From Algoriphagus ratkowskyi (GTDB taxonomy: Bacteria > Bacteroidota > Bacteroidia > Cytophagales > Cyclobacteriaceae): 64,000 nt of DNA. Under the pieces are notes generated by a model, which did not search any database, had not been told where the DNA came from, and was given only the letters and a program-made list of their open reading frames with translations. Numbering within the stretch: the stretch's first letter is position 1; every line of letters starts with the position of its first letter. Shown here in pieces: positions 26,690 to 35,543 of this stretch. The translations under genes and the position numbers were made by a program. The DNA is taken from positions 62,001-126,000 of the forward strand of contig NZ_MSSV01000006.1 in assembly GCF_002150505.1 (NCBI RefSeq). Direction: 5' to 3'.

Positions 26690-29629
26690 TTAATCTAGCA
26701 ATGCAGCAATATCTTCTTGGCCTAAGCTCTTCATAAAGCTTTCTTCCGTATTGATCAGTTCGCCAGCAAGTGCTAGCTTCCTATTCTGCAAGGCCATAAT
26801 TTTCTCTTCCACAGTTCCTCGCGTGATGAATTTATAGATGATTACCTTATTTTCTTGACCGATTCTATGTGCTCTATCTATTGCCTGAGCCTCCACAGCA
26901 GGATTCCACCATGGATCTAGTAAAAATACATATTCTGCTTTGGTCAAGTTCAAACCAACTCCACCAGCTTTTAGAGAGATCAAGAAGACTTTAATCTCTT
27001 CCTGCTCTTGGAATTTTTCAACCTGAGCCTGACGATCTTTAGTAGACCCATCAAGGTATGCATAAGGAATCCCTTGCTCTTCCAAGTACTCCTTCACAAT
27101 AGCTAGATGCCTTACAAATTGACTAAACACAAGTACTTTGTGCCCTTCGGAGATCGTGGATTGAAGCATGTAAGTCACGTCCTCCAGCTTGCCAGATTCC
27201 CCTTCATAATCATCCCGAACTAACTTGGGATGGTTCGCAATTTGACGAAGCTGAGTTAAACCTCGTAGCAAAGTGAACTGTTGATTATTTCTACCTGTGC
27301 TCTGAATATCCGAGATGATTTTCTCTCGATAGTAGTTTTTTACTTCCTCATAAACCTCTTCTTGCTCCGTAGTCATATCAGAGTACTTCACATTGGTGAT
27401 TTTCTCTGGCAAGTCCGTCGCCACCTGAGATTTCAGCCTTCTTAAAATAAAAGGCTTAATCATCGCGTGGAGTTTTGCAGACTTCCCTACATCGCCTTGT
27501 TTTTCGATTGGCAACAAGAACTGCTTTTTAAAGCTATTTTGATTGCCAAGTAAGCCAGGATTGATGAAGTTCATCTGTGACCATAGATCCATCGTGCTAT
27601 TTTCTACAGGCGTACCTGTCAGAATCAATTTTTGCTTGCTTTTCAGCTGATTCACCGCTGCTGCAATATTACTTCCAGGGTTTTTTATCGCTTGAGACTC
27701 ATCTAAAATAATATAGTTGAAATAAAAGCCTTTCAACACTTCTATATCCAATCGAGTGATTCCATAGGAAGTCAGTACCAAATCATAATCTCCAAATCTC
27801 CATGGATCTTTGATCCGCTGAGAACCTGAATAGACTAGTATTTTCAATTCTGGAGTGAACTTTTTAGCCTCGAGTTCCCAGTTATAAACCAAGGATGTGG
27901 GCATAACGAGCAGCGAAGTCAATCCAGGATTTTCTTCCATCTCATGAGCTAGTAGAGCTAGGGTTTGGACTGTTTTACCTAAACCCATATCATCGGCGAG
28001 GCAACCACCAAACTTAAATTCATTCAGGAATCTCAGCCAATTATATCCAGCATGCTGGTAGGGACGTAATGTGCCATCAAACTTCGTTGGCAATTCGTAT
28101 TCTTCAATTGAGCTAAAATCCCTAAGTCTTTCCAGCTTTCTACTTAAGGTTACTTGTACCAAATTCCCGATTTCCATCTCTCTGGCTAGCGCCAAATGAT
28201 GTTTGCGTAAAACCATGACATTTTCATCGCCACGATCTTCCATGAAATTGAAAAGCTCAGAGTAGTTTACAAACCAAGAGGCTGGAATAACAGCGATTTC
28301 GCCATTTGGTAATTCAAACTCTGTTTTACCTTGCATCAAAAGCTTCCTCAGCTTCGCAAAAGGCACCAGGTAAATACCGAACTTTATCAGTGCTTTGACA
28401 TCAAACCAATCAATATTCTCATTGACCTCGATCGATATATGTGCTTTGCCAATGTTGTATACCTTGCCCTTGGAATTAGGTTTCTGGACAATTTTGATTT
28501 TCTCAGTTTCCAGAAAGTCTTCATTTTCACCAATCCATTCAAAAGCTTCAGTCTTTGGTAAAGAGTCTTTACCTATTTTAAATTCGAGACCTTGATCTCG
28601 AAGTAATTTTAAGTATGCCTTTTCTTTTTGCGTACTGCGAATTGTCTTGTAAAATGTATAACTATCGTCTCCTTCTTCCAGTCTTACAGATGCTCCATGC
28701 TTTTCAGAGCTTGGTGTCTGCACAGGGAAATCAATATTTCCGTACTTGAATCGAAGCTCGAATACGATTTTATCCTCCTCTAGCTTTTCCCCATCTTCAC
28801 CGAAAAGTGTTTTTCCAGCTCCTCCAGGCAGATCGCTAATGTTTATAAAAACTTCTGGAGTACCACGCTCTATGTTGATATCAAAGCCGACTGATTCTAC
28901 GTCAAATTGAGAAATCAAATTGGCCATAAATCCGCGGTAATAGCTAGGCTCAATTCTTTTGTCAATAACGATGAATTTTTTATTTAAAAATGCCCTGAGT
29001 TTTTTCCCGTCAATTCCTTTTTCAAAATGAAACAGATTTCCATCAACCACCAACCATCCAGGATCATTACTGATGAAATACCCATTCTTGTATTGCCAGT
29101 CAAGTTTTTCACTCTTGAATTTTATGGTAGGCCAGTAGTGTGTGTTTTCCTCATTTTTATGGAAATGAAATAGAACACTAGCCCGCTCTGCATGTACTTT
29201 TAATTCTTTCCAAACTGGGTATCCATCAGATCCCATCTCAAAAAGTCTTTTTCCAATTAATAGAGGCATAATTTTGGAACGCTTCTTTTCGATAACCTCT
29301 TCGATGGCATCTTGCGTTTTTTTATCCTCTGTTTTAGGATCAAAAATCTTAGCCAGATATTGCTTTGGGCGAATATTCCCTCGCTTAATAAATGGCTTTA
29401 CCACCACTTCTGGATTCATCGAGTCCATGATTTTTATCAAATCATAGTCTGTCTTATTCATGCCTGAATCAAATTCACTAGCATTAGCAGAACTTATGTT
29501 TTGGAAAGCTAAAGAGAGTCTGCCCTGAGGATCTAATTGAACGACAAAAGATTCTATAAGCAGCCCCAAGAACTCATGGCTGTAAATGGAATAAACTAAC
29601 TGAAAAGGCTTATCAGCATCAACTATCAT
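26690..29629 (-). CDS. SNF2-family DEAD/DEAH-box helicase-like ATPase
   Basis: 979 residues from the ATG at 29629; a TTG at 29650 is also in frame. The C-terminal ~470 residues are a SNF2 motor: motif I DDMGLGKTVQTLAL, motif II LDESQAIKNP (DExQ-like), GTPVENSTMDLWSQMNF, and in the second lobe VFSQFVRHL, YLDGSTKDRQAQVEKF and the motif VI QAIDRAHRIGQ. The N-terminal ~500 residues hold the SNF2-associated/helicase-bact region with no zinc SWIM Cys pair seen. Bacterial SNF2 proteins remodel protein-DNA complexes or RNA polymerase (RapA-like); the exact partner is unknown. Not next to restriction or defence genes. Confidence 0.93.
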   Translation of the reverse strand: MIVDADKPFQLVYSIYSHEFLGLLIESFVVQLDPQGRLSLAFQNISSANASEFDSGMNKTDYDLIKIMDSMNPEVVVKPFIKRGNIRPKQYLAKIFDPKTEDKKTQDAIEEVIEKKRSKIMPLLIGKRLFEMGSDGYPVWKELKVHAERASVLFHFHKNEENTHYWPTIKFKSEKLDWQYKNGYFISNDPGWLVVDGNLFHFEKGIDGKKLRAFLNKKFIVIDKRIEPSYYRGFMANLISQFDVESVGFDINIERGTPEVFINISDLPGGAGKTLFGEDGEKLEEDKIVFELRFKYGNIDFPVQTPSSEKHGASVRLEEGDDSYTFYKTIRSTQKEKAYLKLLRDQGLEFKIGKDSLPKTEAFEWIGENEDFLETEKIKIVQKPNSKGKVYNIGKAHISIEVNENIDWFDVKALIKFGIYLVPFAKLRKLLMQGKTEFELPNGEIAVIPASWFVNYSELFNFMEDRGDENVMVLRKHHLALAREMEIGNLVQVTLSRKLERLRDFSSIEEYELPTKFDGTLRPYQHAGYNWLRFLNEFKFGGCLADDMGLGKTVQTLALLAHEMEENPGLTSLLVMPTSLVYNWELEAKKFTPELKILVYSGSQRIKDPWRFGDYDLVLTSYGITRLDIEVLKGFYFNYIILDESQAIKNPGSNIAAAVNQLKSKQKLILTGTPVENSTMDLWSQMNFINPGLLGNQNSFKKQFLLPIEKQGDVGKSAKLHAMIKPFILRRLKSQVATDLPEKITNVKYSDMTTEQEEVYEEVKNYYREKIISDIQSTGRNNQQFTLLRGLTQLRQIANHPKLVRDDYEGESGKLEDVTYMLQSTISEGHKVLVFSQFVRHLAIVKEYLEEQGIPYAYLDGSTKDRQAQVEKFQEQEEIKVFLISLKAGGVGLNLTKAEYVFLLDPWWNPAVEAQAIDRAHRIGQENKVIIYKFITRGTVEEKIMALQNRKLALAGELINTEESFMKSLGQEDIAALLD

Positions 29630-29846
29630 ATAATTTTCGGAAAGACACAACTTCCTATATTGTTGGGGTTAAGCAAAGGAAGCTAAGTCGGGGTTAAGTA
29701 TCCCAAAAAAGGGAAAAGCAAGTTGAAAATTACAAAAAATACTGCTCAAATTCATGATTTGAGGCAATTTTCTCTCATAAAACATTAAGCCCCTAAAATC
29801 GCTGATTCAGATCTTAAGGGACTTTTCATATGCAAACTGAAGATTT

Positions 29847-30479
29847 TTACTCAGTGAATTGATCTATTTCTTCTTCTTTTACTGGCTTTGTTATTCTATC
29901 ATTTTCAGGGAAAAAACTGCTCTGAAACATTAAAATCATCGCTACTCCCACAAAAATCGCAGCGTCTGCTATATTGAAAATAGGCCAAAGGGCAGTATAA
30001 CTGCCTCCCCAAACAGGCAGCCATTCAGGTAGATAGCCCTCCCAAATATCGAAATAAAACATATCTACTACCTGTCCATGAAACCACGGGGTAGATGCAT
30101 TATAAGGTGCGTTATTTAGCCAGACTCCATAGAAAATGGAATCAATTAAGTTGCCTATTGCTCCACCTAGAATCATAGCTATGCAAACTATATATAAAGT
30201 AGGCTGTGTCTTTTCAATAATATGATAGAGGTAATAACCAATGCCAAACATGGCTACCAACCGGAAAGAGGTGAGGAGTAATTTACCATATTCAGAACCC
30301 AGTTCCATTCCAAATGCCATCCCAGGATTTGTGGTGTAATGTAATTTAAACCAGTCTCCAAAAATTGGAATCTGCCCAGGTGATCCAAAGTCCATCTGGA
30401 AATGAACCAGCATTTTAACCGCTTGATCAACGATGATCACTATCAGTGCTATGCCAAAGTATTTCAGGTATTTGTTCAT
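29847..30479 (-). CDS. lspA: Lipoprotein signal peptidase (signal peptidase II)
   Basis: 210 residues, longer than the ~165 of E. coli but normal for this phylum, with an insert before the second Asp. Four membrane helices. The catalytic aspartates are in GGAIGNLIDSIFYG and FNIADAAIFVG; the TTNPGMAFG strand is also conserved. It cuts the signal peptide from prolipoproteins at the lipidated Cys, and thus processes the many lipoproteins seen in this window. It follows ileS by 16 bases; ileS-lspA is a classic pairing, so one operon is likely. Confidence 0.96.
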   Translation of the reverse strand: MNKYLKYFGIALIVIIVDQAVKMLVHFQMDFGSPGQIPIFGDWFKLHYTTNPGMAFGMELGSEYGKLLLTSFRLVAMFGIGYYLYHIIEKTQPTLYIVCIAMILGGAIGNLIDSIFYGVWLNNAPYNASTPWFHGQVVDMFYFDIWEGYLPEWLPVWGGSYTALWPIFNIADAAIFVGVAMILMFQSSFFPENDRITKPVKEEEIDQFTE

Positions 30480-30495
30480 TATATAGGTTTTGCTA

Positions 30496-33400
30496 TTAGG
30501 CTTTTTCTACCAAAACAGCTAGTTCAAAATCATCCATATCAAGCACTGATGCGCCTTCCAACTCTGTCGAAAGCTCCAGTTTCAATGCTTGTACCTCAGT
30601 TTGGATGTATTCTCCAAAAGAATTAATTGCGTTATTTACCAACTCATTATCATTAGCAAGCTTGATGTTGATCTTATCCTGAACTTCCAATCCCATGTCT
30701 TTACGTAGATTCTGTATGCGATTGACAAGATCTCTTGCGATTCCTTCTTGCTGCAGCTCATCAGATAGTGTCACATCTAGTGCTACTGTCACTCCCTGAT
30801 CAGATGCTACAGACCATCCTGGAATATCCTGTGAAGTGATCAGTACTTCCTCTAATAAAAGTTCAAGACTTTCACCATCCACATCTACGGAGATTTTACC
30901 TTCACGTTCGATTTCAGCGATTTCAGCTTGTTGCCAGTTATTAATAGCCGCCACTACGAAGCGCATTTTCGGTCCGAGTTTCTTGCCCAGTAGAGGAAGA
31001 TTAGGCTTCACATTTTTCACTAAGATCCCTGAAGCATCATCTATAAACTCAATGTCTTTGATATTCACTTCAGATTTGATCAGATCTTCCAAATGTTGGA
31101 TTTGAGCTTTTGTTTTCTCTTTTAATATTGGAATCAAAATCCTTTGCAAAGGCTGACGCACTTTCATCTTCTCTTTTTTTCTGAGGGAGTGTACCAAAGA
31201 TGAAATCGTTTGAGACAGTTCCATGCTTTCTTCCAGATCAGTATTGATCAAAGAAGAATCGGCAGCCACCCAATCCGTCAAATGCACAGAAGCTTTCGCA
31301 TCTGATCCTGATTCTGTCAAATTCTGATACAACCAATCCGAATAGAATGGTGCAAAAGAAGACATCAACTTGGTAAGGGAAAGCAAAGACTCATAAAGCG
31401 TTTCGTATGCTGCCTGCTTATCTGCATTCATCTCACCTCTCCAGAATCTCTTTCTCGCAAGACGTACGTACCAGTTGGAAAGCTGATCTACCGTGAAACT
31501 CATGATCGCACGAGTCGCTTTAGTAGCATCGTAATTATCCATAGCTTCTTCTACCTCAGCGATTAAAGACTGAAGTTTAGAAAGAATCCACTGATCTAGT
31601 TCTGCTCGCTCTGTGGCTGGTATAGCTTTAGACTTGTCATAGACAAAAGCATCCAAATTTGCATAAAGTGCAAAGAAATTATAAGTATTTTGAAGGGTGC
31701 CGAAAAAGCGACGTTGCACCTCAGTCACACCATCCAGATTGAATTTCAAGTTATCCCAAGGATTGGCATTGCTCAATAAATACCAACGCACCGCATCGGG
31801 ACCATATTCCTTAAGTGTTTTGAAAGGATCGACAGCATTTCCCAATCGCTTGGACATCTTGTTGCCGTTCTTATCCAGCACAAGTCCATTTGCAATTACG
31901 TTTTTGAATGCTACGCTATCAAAAAGCATCACTGAAATCGCGTGAAGCGTAAAGAACCAACCACGGGTTTGATCAACACCTTCAGCGATGTAATCTGCTG
32001 GATAGTTTGCCTTGAAAATATCCTCATTTTCAAAAGGATAATGCCACTGAGCATAAGGCATCGCTCCAGAATCAAACCAAACGTCTATCAAATCAGCCTC
32101 GCGGATCATTTTCTCACCCTTGGCAGAAACCAAAATCACATCATCTACAAATGGACGGTGAAGATCCAGTTCCCTGCCTTCGTATGGGGACTTTTTCATA
32201 AAGCCTTTCGCAATTGATTCATCTATCGCAGTTTCCAATTCAGCAATAGATCCTATGCAACGCTCTTCTGTACCATCTTCTGTTCTCCAGATCGGAAGCG
32301 GCGTGCCCCAGAATCTGGATCTGCTCAAGTTCCAATCAACCAAGTTTTCCAGCCAGTTGCCAAAACGACCCGTTCCAGTAGCCTCAGGCTTCCAGTTGAT
32401 CGTCTTATTTAGCTCTACTAATCTGTCTTTGTAAGCTGTGGTTTTGATAAACCAGCTGTCCATAGGATAGTAAAGCACAGGCTTGTCAGTTCTCCAACAA
32501 TGTGGATAACTGTGCTCATATTTCTCTACCTTAAAGGCCTTATTTTCATTTTTCAGGATGATAGAAATGATCACGTCGGTGCTTTTGAAGTCCGTAGCAT
32601 TCTCATCATCCTCAGTATAGTTTTTCACATAGAAATCATCTACGCCATATTCTTTATGGGCAGTAATTCCATGTTCAGCTACTTTTTCTACAAGGAATTC
32701 ACCTACCATCGTGATGAATTTCCCGCGCTTATCCACAATCGGAATATCTTTTCCTTGCTCATCCTTTACGAATACGCCAGGGATATTATTCTGCGCGAGC
32801 GTTCTAAAGTCATCCGCACCAAAAGCTTTGGCAAGGTGAACGATTCCAGTACCATCTTCTGTAGTAACATAATCCCCAGAAACTACTGTGAATGCTGGAT
32901 TTGGCAGTGCCAACCCTGAGATTGGAAATAATTGCTCGTATTCCCAGCCAAGCATATCTTTTCCTTTGAACTCTTCAATAACTTCGAAAGGAATCAGCTT
33001 GTCGCCAGCTTTATAATCCTCCAATTTCAGTTCAGCAGCCTTAGGATTTAGGTAAGAGTTAATTCTGGCTTTCGCCAAAATCACCGTGCAAGCGTCGAAA
33101 GTATAGGGATTGAAAGTTTTCACTTTCACATAGTCCAAGTTCTCTCCAATCGCCAAAGCCGAGTTAGCTGGCAAAGTCCATGGAGTCGTCGTCCAAGCTA
33201 TGATATAGGTGTTTTCTTCACCTTTTAGCTTGAACTGAGCGGTGATGGAAGTGTCTTTTACATCCTTGTAAGTGCCTGGCTGATTAAGTTCGTGCGAACT
33301 CAAACCTGTACCAGCAGCTGGCGAATAGGGCTGAATTGTATAGCCTTTGTAGATTAGATCTTTGTCGTAAAGCTTCTTTAGCAGGCTCCACACTGACTCG

Positions 33401-33870
33401 ATATAGTTAGGCTCAAAAGTGACATAAGGATCATCCAAATCCACCCAATAGCCGATTTTCTCTGTCAGATCATCCCATTCACTTTTGAATCGCATGACTG
33501 TCTCACGACATTTTTTATTGTATTCTTCTACGGATATCTTTTTGCCAATATCTTCTTTGGTGATCCCCAATTCCTTCTCCACCTGCAATTCTACAGGCAA
33601 ACCATGCGTATCCCAACCGCCTTTGCGCTTCACTTGAAAACCTTGAAGCGTTTTGTAGCGGCAGAAAATATCTTTCAGCGTACGTGCCATCACGTGGTGA
33701 ATACCCGGAGTACCATTCGCCGAAGGCGGACCCTCGAAAAAAGTAAAGGTCTCCGCGCCATCACGGTTGGTTACTGATTGTTCGAAAATCTGGTTTTCTT
33801 TCCAGTACTTCAATACGGATTCCCCGATGCCGGGATAATCCACTTGTTTAAATTCCTGATATGTCTTCAC
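30496..33870 (-). CDS. ileS: Isoleucyl-tRNA synthetase, type 2 (IleRS2-like) with swapped signature motif
   Basis: 1124 residues from a GTG at 33870, preferred because AAGGA lies 5 bases before it; a TTG at 33891 would add 7 residues. Class I synthetase: catalytic core, large CP1 editing insertion (GWEYEQLFP..GTGIVHLAKAFGADD), KMSKR loop NGNKMSKRLGNAVDP and anticodon-binding C-terminus, with the long C-terminal extension of eukaryote-like type 2 enzymes (no C-terminal zinc cysteines of type 1). The HxGH signature is replaced by GIHH (encoded at 33694-33705, in NGTPGIHHVMART). This swap is known in some type 2 enzymes with very strong mupirocin resistance. Followed by lspA. Confidence 0.96.
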   Translation of the reverse strand: MKTYQEFKQVDYPGIGESVLKYWKENQIFEQSVTNRDGAETFTFFEGPPSANGTPGIHHVMARTLKDIFCRYKTLQGFQVKRKGGWDTHGLPVELQVEKELGITKEDIGKKISVEEYNKKCRETVMRFKSEWDDLTEKIGYWVDLDDPYVTFEPNYIESVWSLLKKLYDKDLIYKGYTIQPYSPAAGTGLSSHELNQPGTYKDVKDTSITAQFKLKGEENTYIIAWTTTPWTLPANSALAIGENLDYVKVKTFNPYTFDACTVILAKARINSYLNPKAAELKLEDYKAGDKLIPFEVIEEFKGKDMLGWEYEQLFPISGLALPNPAFTVVSGDYVTTEDGTGIVHLAKAFGADDFRTLAQNNIPGVFVKDEQGKDIPIVDKRGKFITMVGEFLVEKVAEHGITAHKEYGVDDFYVKNYTEDDENATDFKSTDVIISIILKNENKAFKVEKYEHSYPHCWRTDKPVLYYPMDSWFIKTTAYKDRLVELNKTINWKPEATGTGRFGNWLENLVDWNLSRSRFWGTPLPIWRTEDGTEERCIGSIAELETAIDESIAKGFMKKSPYEGRELDLHRPFVDDVILVSAKGEKMIREADLIDVWFDSGAMPYAQWHYPFENEDIFKANYPADYIAEGVDQTRGWFFTLHAISVMLFDSVAFKNVIANGLVLDKNGNKMSKRLGNAVDPFKTLKEYGPDAVRWYLLSNANPWDNLKFNLDGVTEVQRRFFGTLQNTYNFFALYANLDAFVYDKSKAIPATERAELDQWILSKLQSLIAEVEEAMDNYDATKATRAIMSFTVDQLSNWYVRLARKRFWRGEMNADKQAAYETLYESLLSLTKLMSSFAPFYSDWLYQNLTESGSDAKASVHLTDWVAADSSLINTDLEESMELSQTISSLVHSLRKKEKMKVRQPLQRILIPILKEKTKAQIQHLEDLIKSEVNIKDIEFIDDASGILVKNVKPNLPLLGKKLGPKMRFVVAAINNWQQAEIAEIEREGKISVDVDGESLELLLEEVLITSQDIPGWSVASDQGVTVALDVTLSDELQQEGIARDLVNRIQNLRKDMGLEVQDKINIKLANDNELVNNAINSFGEYIQTEVQALKLELSTELEGASVLDMDDFELAVLVEKA

Positions 33871-33911
33871 TGAATCCTTTCTTAAGGGCAAGTAGGTGAT
33901 AATAAATTTTT

Positions 33912-34012
33912 GGGCGTGTCCCCGTCTAAAAAAGCCGGGGTCGGGCTATCCGCTGTATCCACTCCCCCCGATAACAATCGGGGTGCATGGATGTCGCTAC
34001 TATCCCTCACGC
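33912..34012. repeat. GC-rich structured intergenic element with complementary ends
   Basis: About 100 bases far richer in G+C than the surroundings. GCGTG (33914-33918) and CACGC (34008-34012) are complementary ends. Inside are two hairpins: CCCCG/CGGGG (33920-33924 with 33936-33940) and CCCCGAT/ATCGGGG (33966-33972 with 33977-33983), the second flanked by ATCCA/TGGAT. It contains GGGCTATCCGCT and ATCCCTCACGC, which I recall from scattered intergenic repeats in other Bacteroidota, not verified. It lies upstream of ileS. Possible mobile or REP-like repeat, or part of a leader. Confidence 0.6.
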
Positions 34013-34141
34013 TTTGAGAGAACATCCCCCTCAAAAGCAGGCACAAAGATAGGAGAATTCCCCCTTTCTGGGACTTTCAATTGGAAAAAATGACAGCTTT
34101 CAATAGACGAAGTCACAGTTTCAATTTTTCAATCTTACTAT

Positions 34142-34218
34142 TTTTTGATTTGCTATCTCTTTGGCTCTAATTTATTGGCTTTAAACTCTTAATACTTATG
34201 TCTTGCTACTAGGTACTT
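34142..34218 (-). repeat. Degenerate 7-base tandem repeat at the 3' end of the Fic gene
   Basis: Read on the minus strand, about ten consecutive heptads stay in phase from 34218 down to 34149, with types such as AAGTACC, TAGTAGC, AAGTATT and TAGAGCC. The consensus is roughly (A/T)AGnnn(C/T). The last Fic codons and its TAG stop lie within the first two units. Confidence 0.75.
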
Positions 34219-35321
34219 ATCACCAACTCATAACTCACACTTCTTCCTCCACCCTGCGGTAAAAAGACCCCTAACTCAGTTAAGGCCTGCAAATCACGAG
34301 TTGCAGTTGCTTTGGAAGCTTTCGTGATCGCAATGAATTTCTTAGCGGTCATTCCTCCTTCAAAACCCGCTGGTCCTTCGACAAGCATTCGATTGATGAC
34401 TTTCACTTGGCGTTCATTGAGTTCACTTTTATAGCGATCAAAGAATTTGACTTTTTGGAGCGTGAAGTTGATTAATCGCTCTGCGCTCAGCTGAGAATGA
34501 TAAACTGTGTCCGAAAAGTAATCGAGCCAATCCGAAATTTCGTTAGCGCTTTGTCCACTTTTCAGCGCATCGTAATACTGCTTTTTCTTAGCCTCTATCG
34601 TAGTGGAAAGACTAATCAATGTGGCCTGCCCCAATCCTTGATGCAATGCCTTTTCTGCCAAAGCCCGACCAATTCGGCCATTTCCATCTTTGAAAGGGTG
34701 AACCGATTCAAAATATAAATGAGTGATTGCAGACCGGATCAGCGGATTGTTTATCGTAGCTGTTTTCCCTGGAGCTGTTTCGTTAAACCAAGAGATAAAG
34801 GCGTCCATTTCAGCTGGAATCTGGGTAGAAGGAGGTGCTTCGAAATGCACGGTTTCCTTCCCAATTGTTCCTGAAACTACTTGCATTGGAGCAGAATCTG
34901 AACGCCACCGTCCTGCTCGAACGTATCGATTTCCTTCCATTAGCAATTCATGCCACTCGAAAAGTGCTTCTTCTGTCAATTCCTGCGCATAATCTGCTCG
35001 CACTTTGATCATCAATTTTGCGATGCCATTAGCACGCTGATCTTTGACAAGCAAAGGTTGCTCCTCATGAATACCAAGGTTCTTTTTGATAGAAGACATC
35101 ACGTCTGGGCGACTGAGAAATTCACCTTCGATCTCGGAAGTTTTGATTGCTTCCACTACCATCATTTCCAGTAGCAGTTCGGTCTGATTCCCCTCCGACA
35201 AACCAGTAAGCACGCCAGACATTTGTCCGGATTTCATGAGAAAATCAAGCAGTATTTTCCCAGACTTACCTTCCTTATAGGTGAATTTTGGCCAATCCGA
35301 CTGTTCCCAATTATAGCTCAT
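34209..35321 (-). CDS. Fic family protein with N-terminal inhibitory helix and C-terminal winged helix
   Basis: 370 residues from the ATG at 35321. An upstream TTG at 35336 would put the start inside the operator palindrome and is rejected. The Fic motif HPFKDGNGRIGR (His near residue 208) is complete, so it should transfer AMP (or another NMP) to a target. The N-terminal DUF4172-like part (YNWEQSDWPKFTY) contains the inhibitory signature (S/T)xxxE(G/N) as TSEIEG, placing it in the class II self-inhibited group. The C-terminal ~90 residues (LNERQVKVINRMLVEGP..TRDLQALTELGVF) form a winged helix that could bind DNA. Expected to act as a regulated AMPylator; targets unknown. The stop lies in a heptad repeat. 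Confidence 0.93.
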   Translation of the reverse strand: MSYNWEQSDWPKFTYKEGKSGKILLDFLMKSGQMSGVLTGLSEGNQTELLLEMMVVEAIKTSEIEGEFLSRPDVMSSIKKNLGIHEEQPLLVKDQRANGIAKLMIKVRADYAQELTEEALFEWHELLMEGNRYVRAGRWRSDSAPMQVVSGTIGKETVHFEAPPSTQIPAEMDAFISWFNETAPGKTATINNPLIRSAITHLYFESVHPFKDGNGRIGRALAEKALHQGLGQATLISLSTTIEAKKKQYYDALKSGQSANEISDWLDYFSDTVYHSQLSAERLINFTLQKVKFFDRYKSELNERQVKVINRMLVEGPAGFEGGMTAKKFIAITKASKATATRDLQALTELGVFLPQGGGRSVSYELVIST

Positions 35322-35393
35322 GAGCCGAATATACAACTTATTCGGCTCATAATATCAAGTATTTTGAGCCGAATAAGAGAACTATTCGGCTCA
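35321..35393 (-). promoter_or_regulatory. Double palindromic operator upstream of fic
   Basis: Two identical perfect palindromes, each TGAGCCGAATA - 7 bases - TATTCGGCTCA, occupy 35321-35349 and 35365-35393, with centres 44 bases apart. They sit on the fic start codon and just upstream, also between fic and the divergent GH43 gene (whose ATG is at 35544). They are probably bound by the Fic winged helix or another repressor. Confidence 0.75.
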
Positions 35394-35543
35394 CGATTTA
35401 AAAAACTTCGAATTTCAGCACTTTTACTCCAGATGCACCAACATTTGAATCCCACTGCTTAAATTTCTAATTCATCCGATTTCTCTATGTATGAAATCGA
35501 GCCTGTCTTAGGCAGAAACATCATGACTTTTGAAAACAAATCT

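Noticed and set aside
29760-29830. Possible terminator after lspA
   Set aside because: The stem has a wobble and a mismatch, a long loop and no T run, so I do not list it as a feature.
32500-32919. Plus-strand ORF of 139 codons inside ileS
   Set aside because: It is antisense to a well-supported gene and shows no family features.
33896-34093. ORF over the GC-rich element upstream of ileS
   Set aside because: Translation is Pro/Gly/Arg-rich and derives from the structured repeat; no protein family is recognised.
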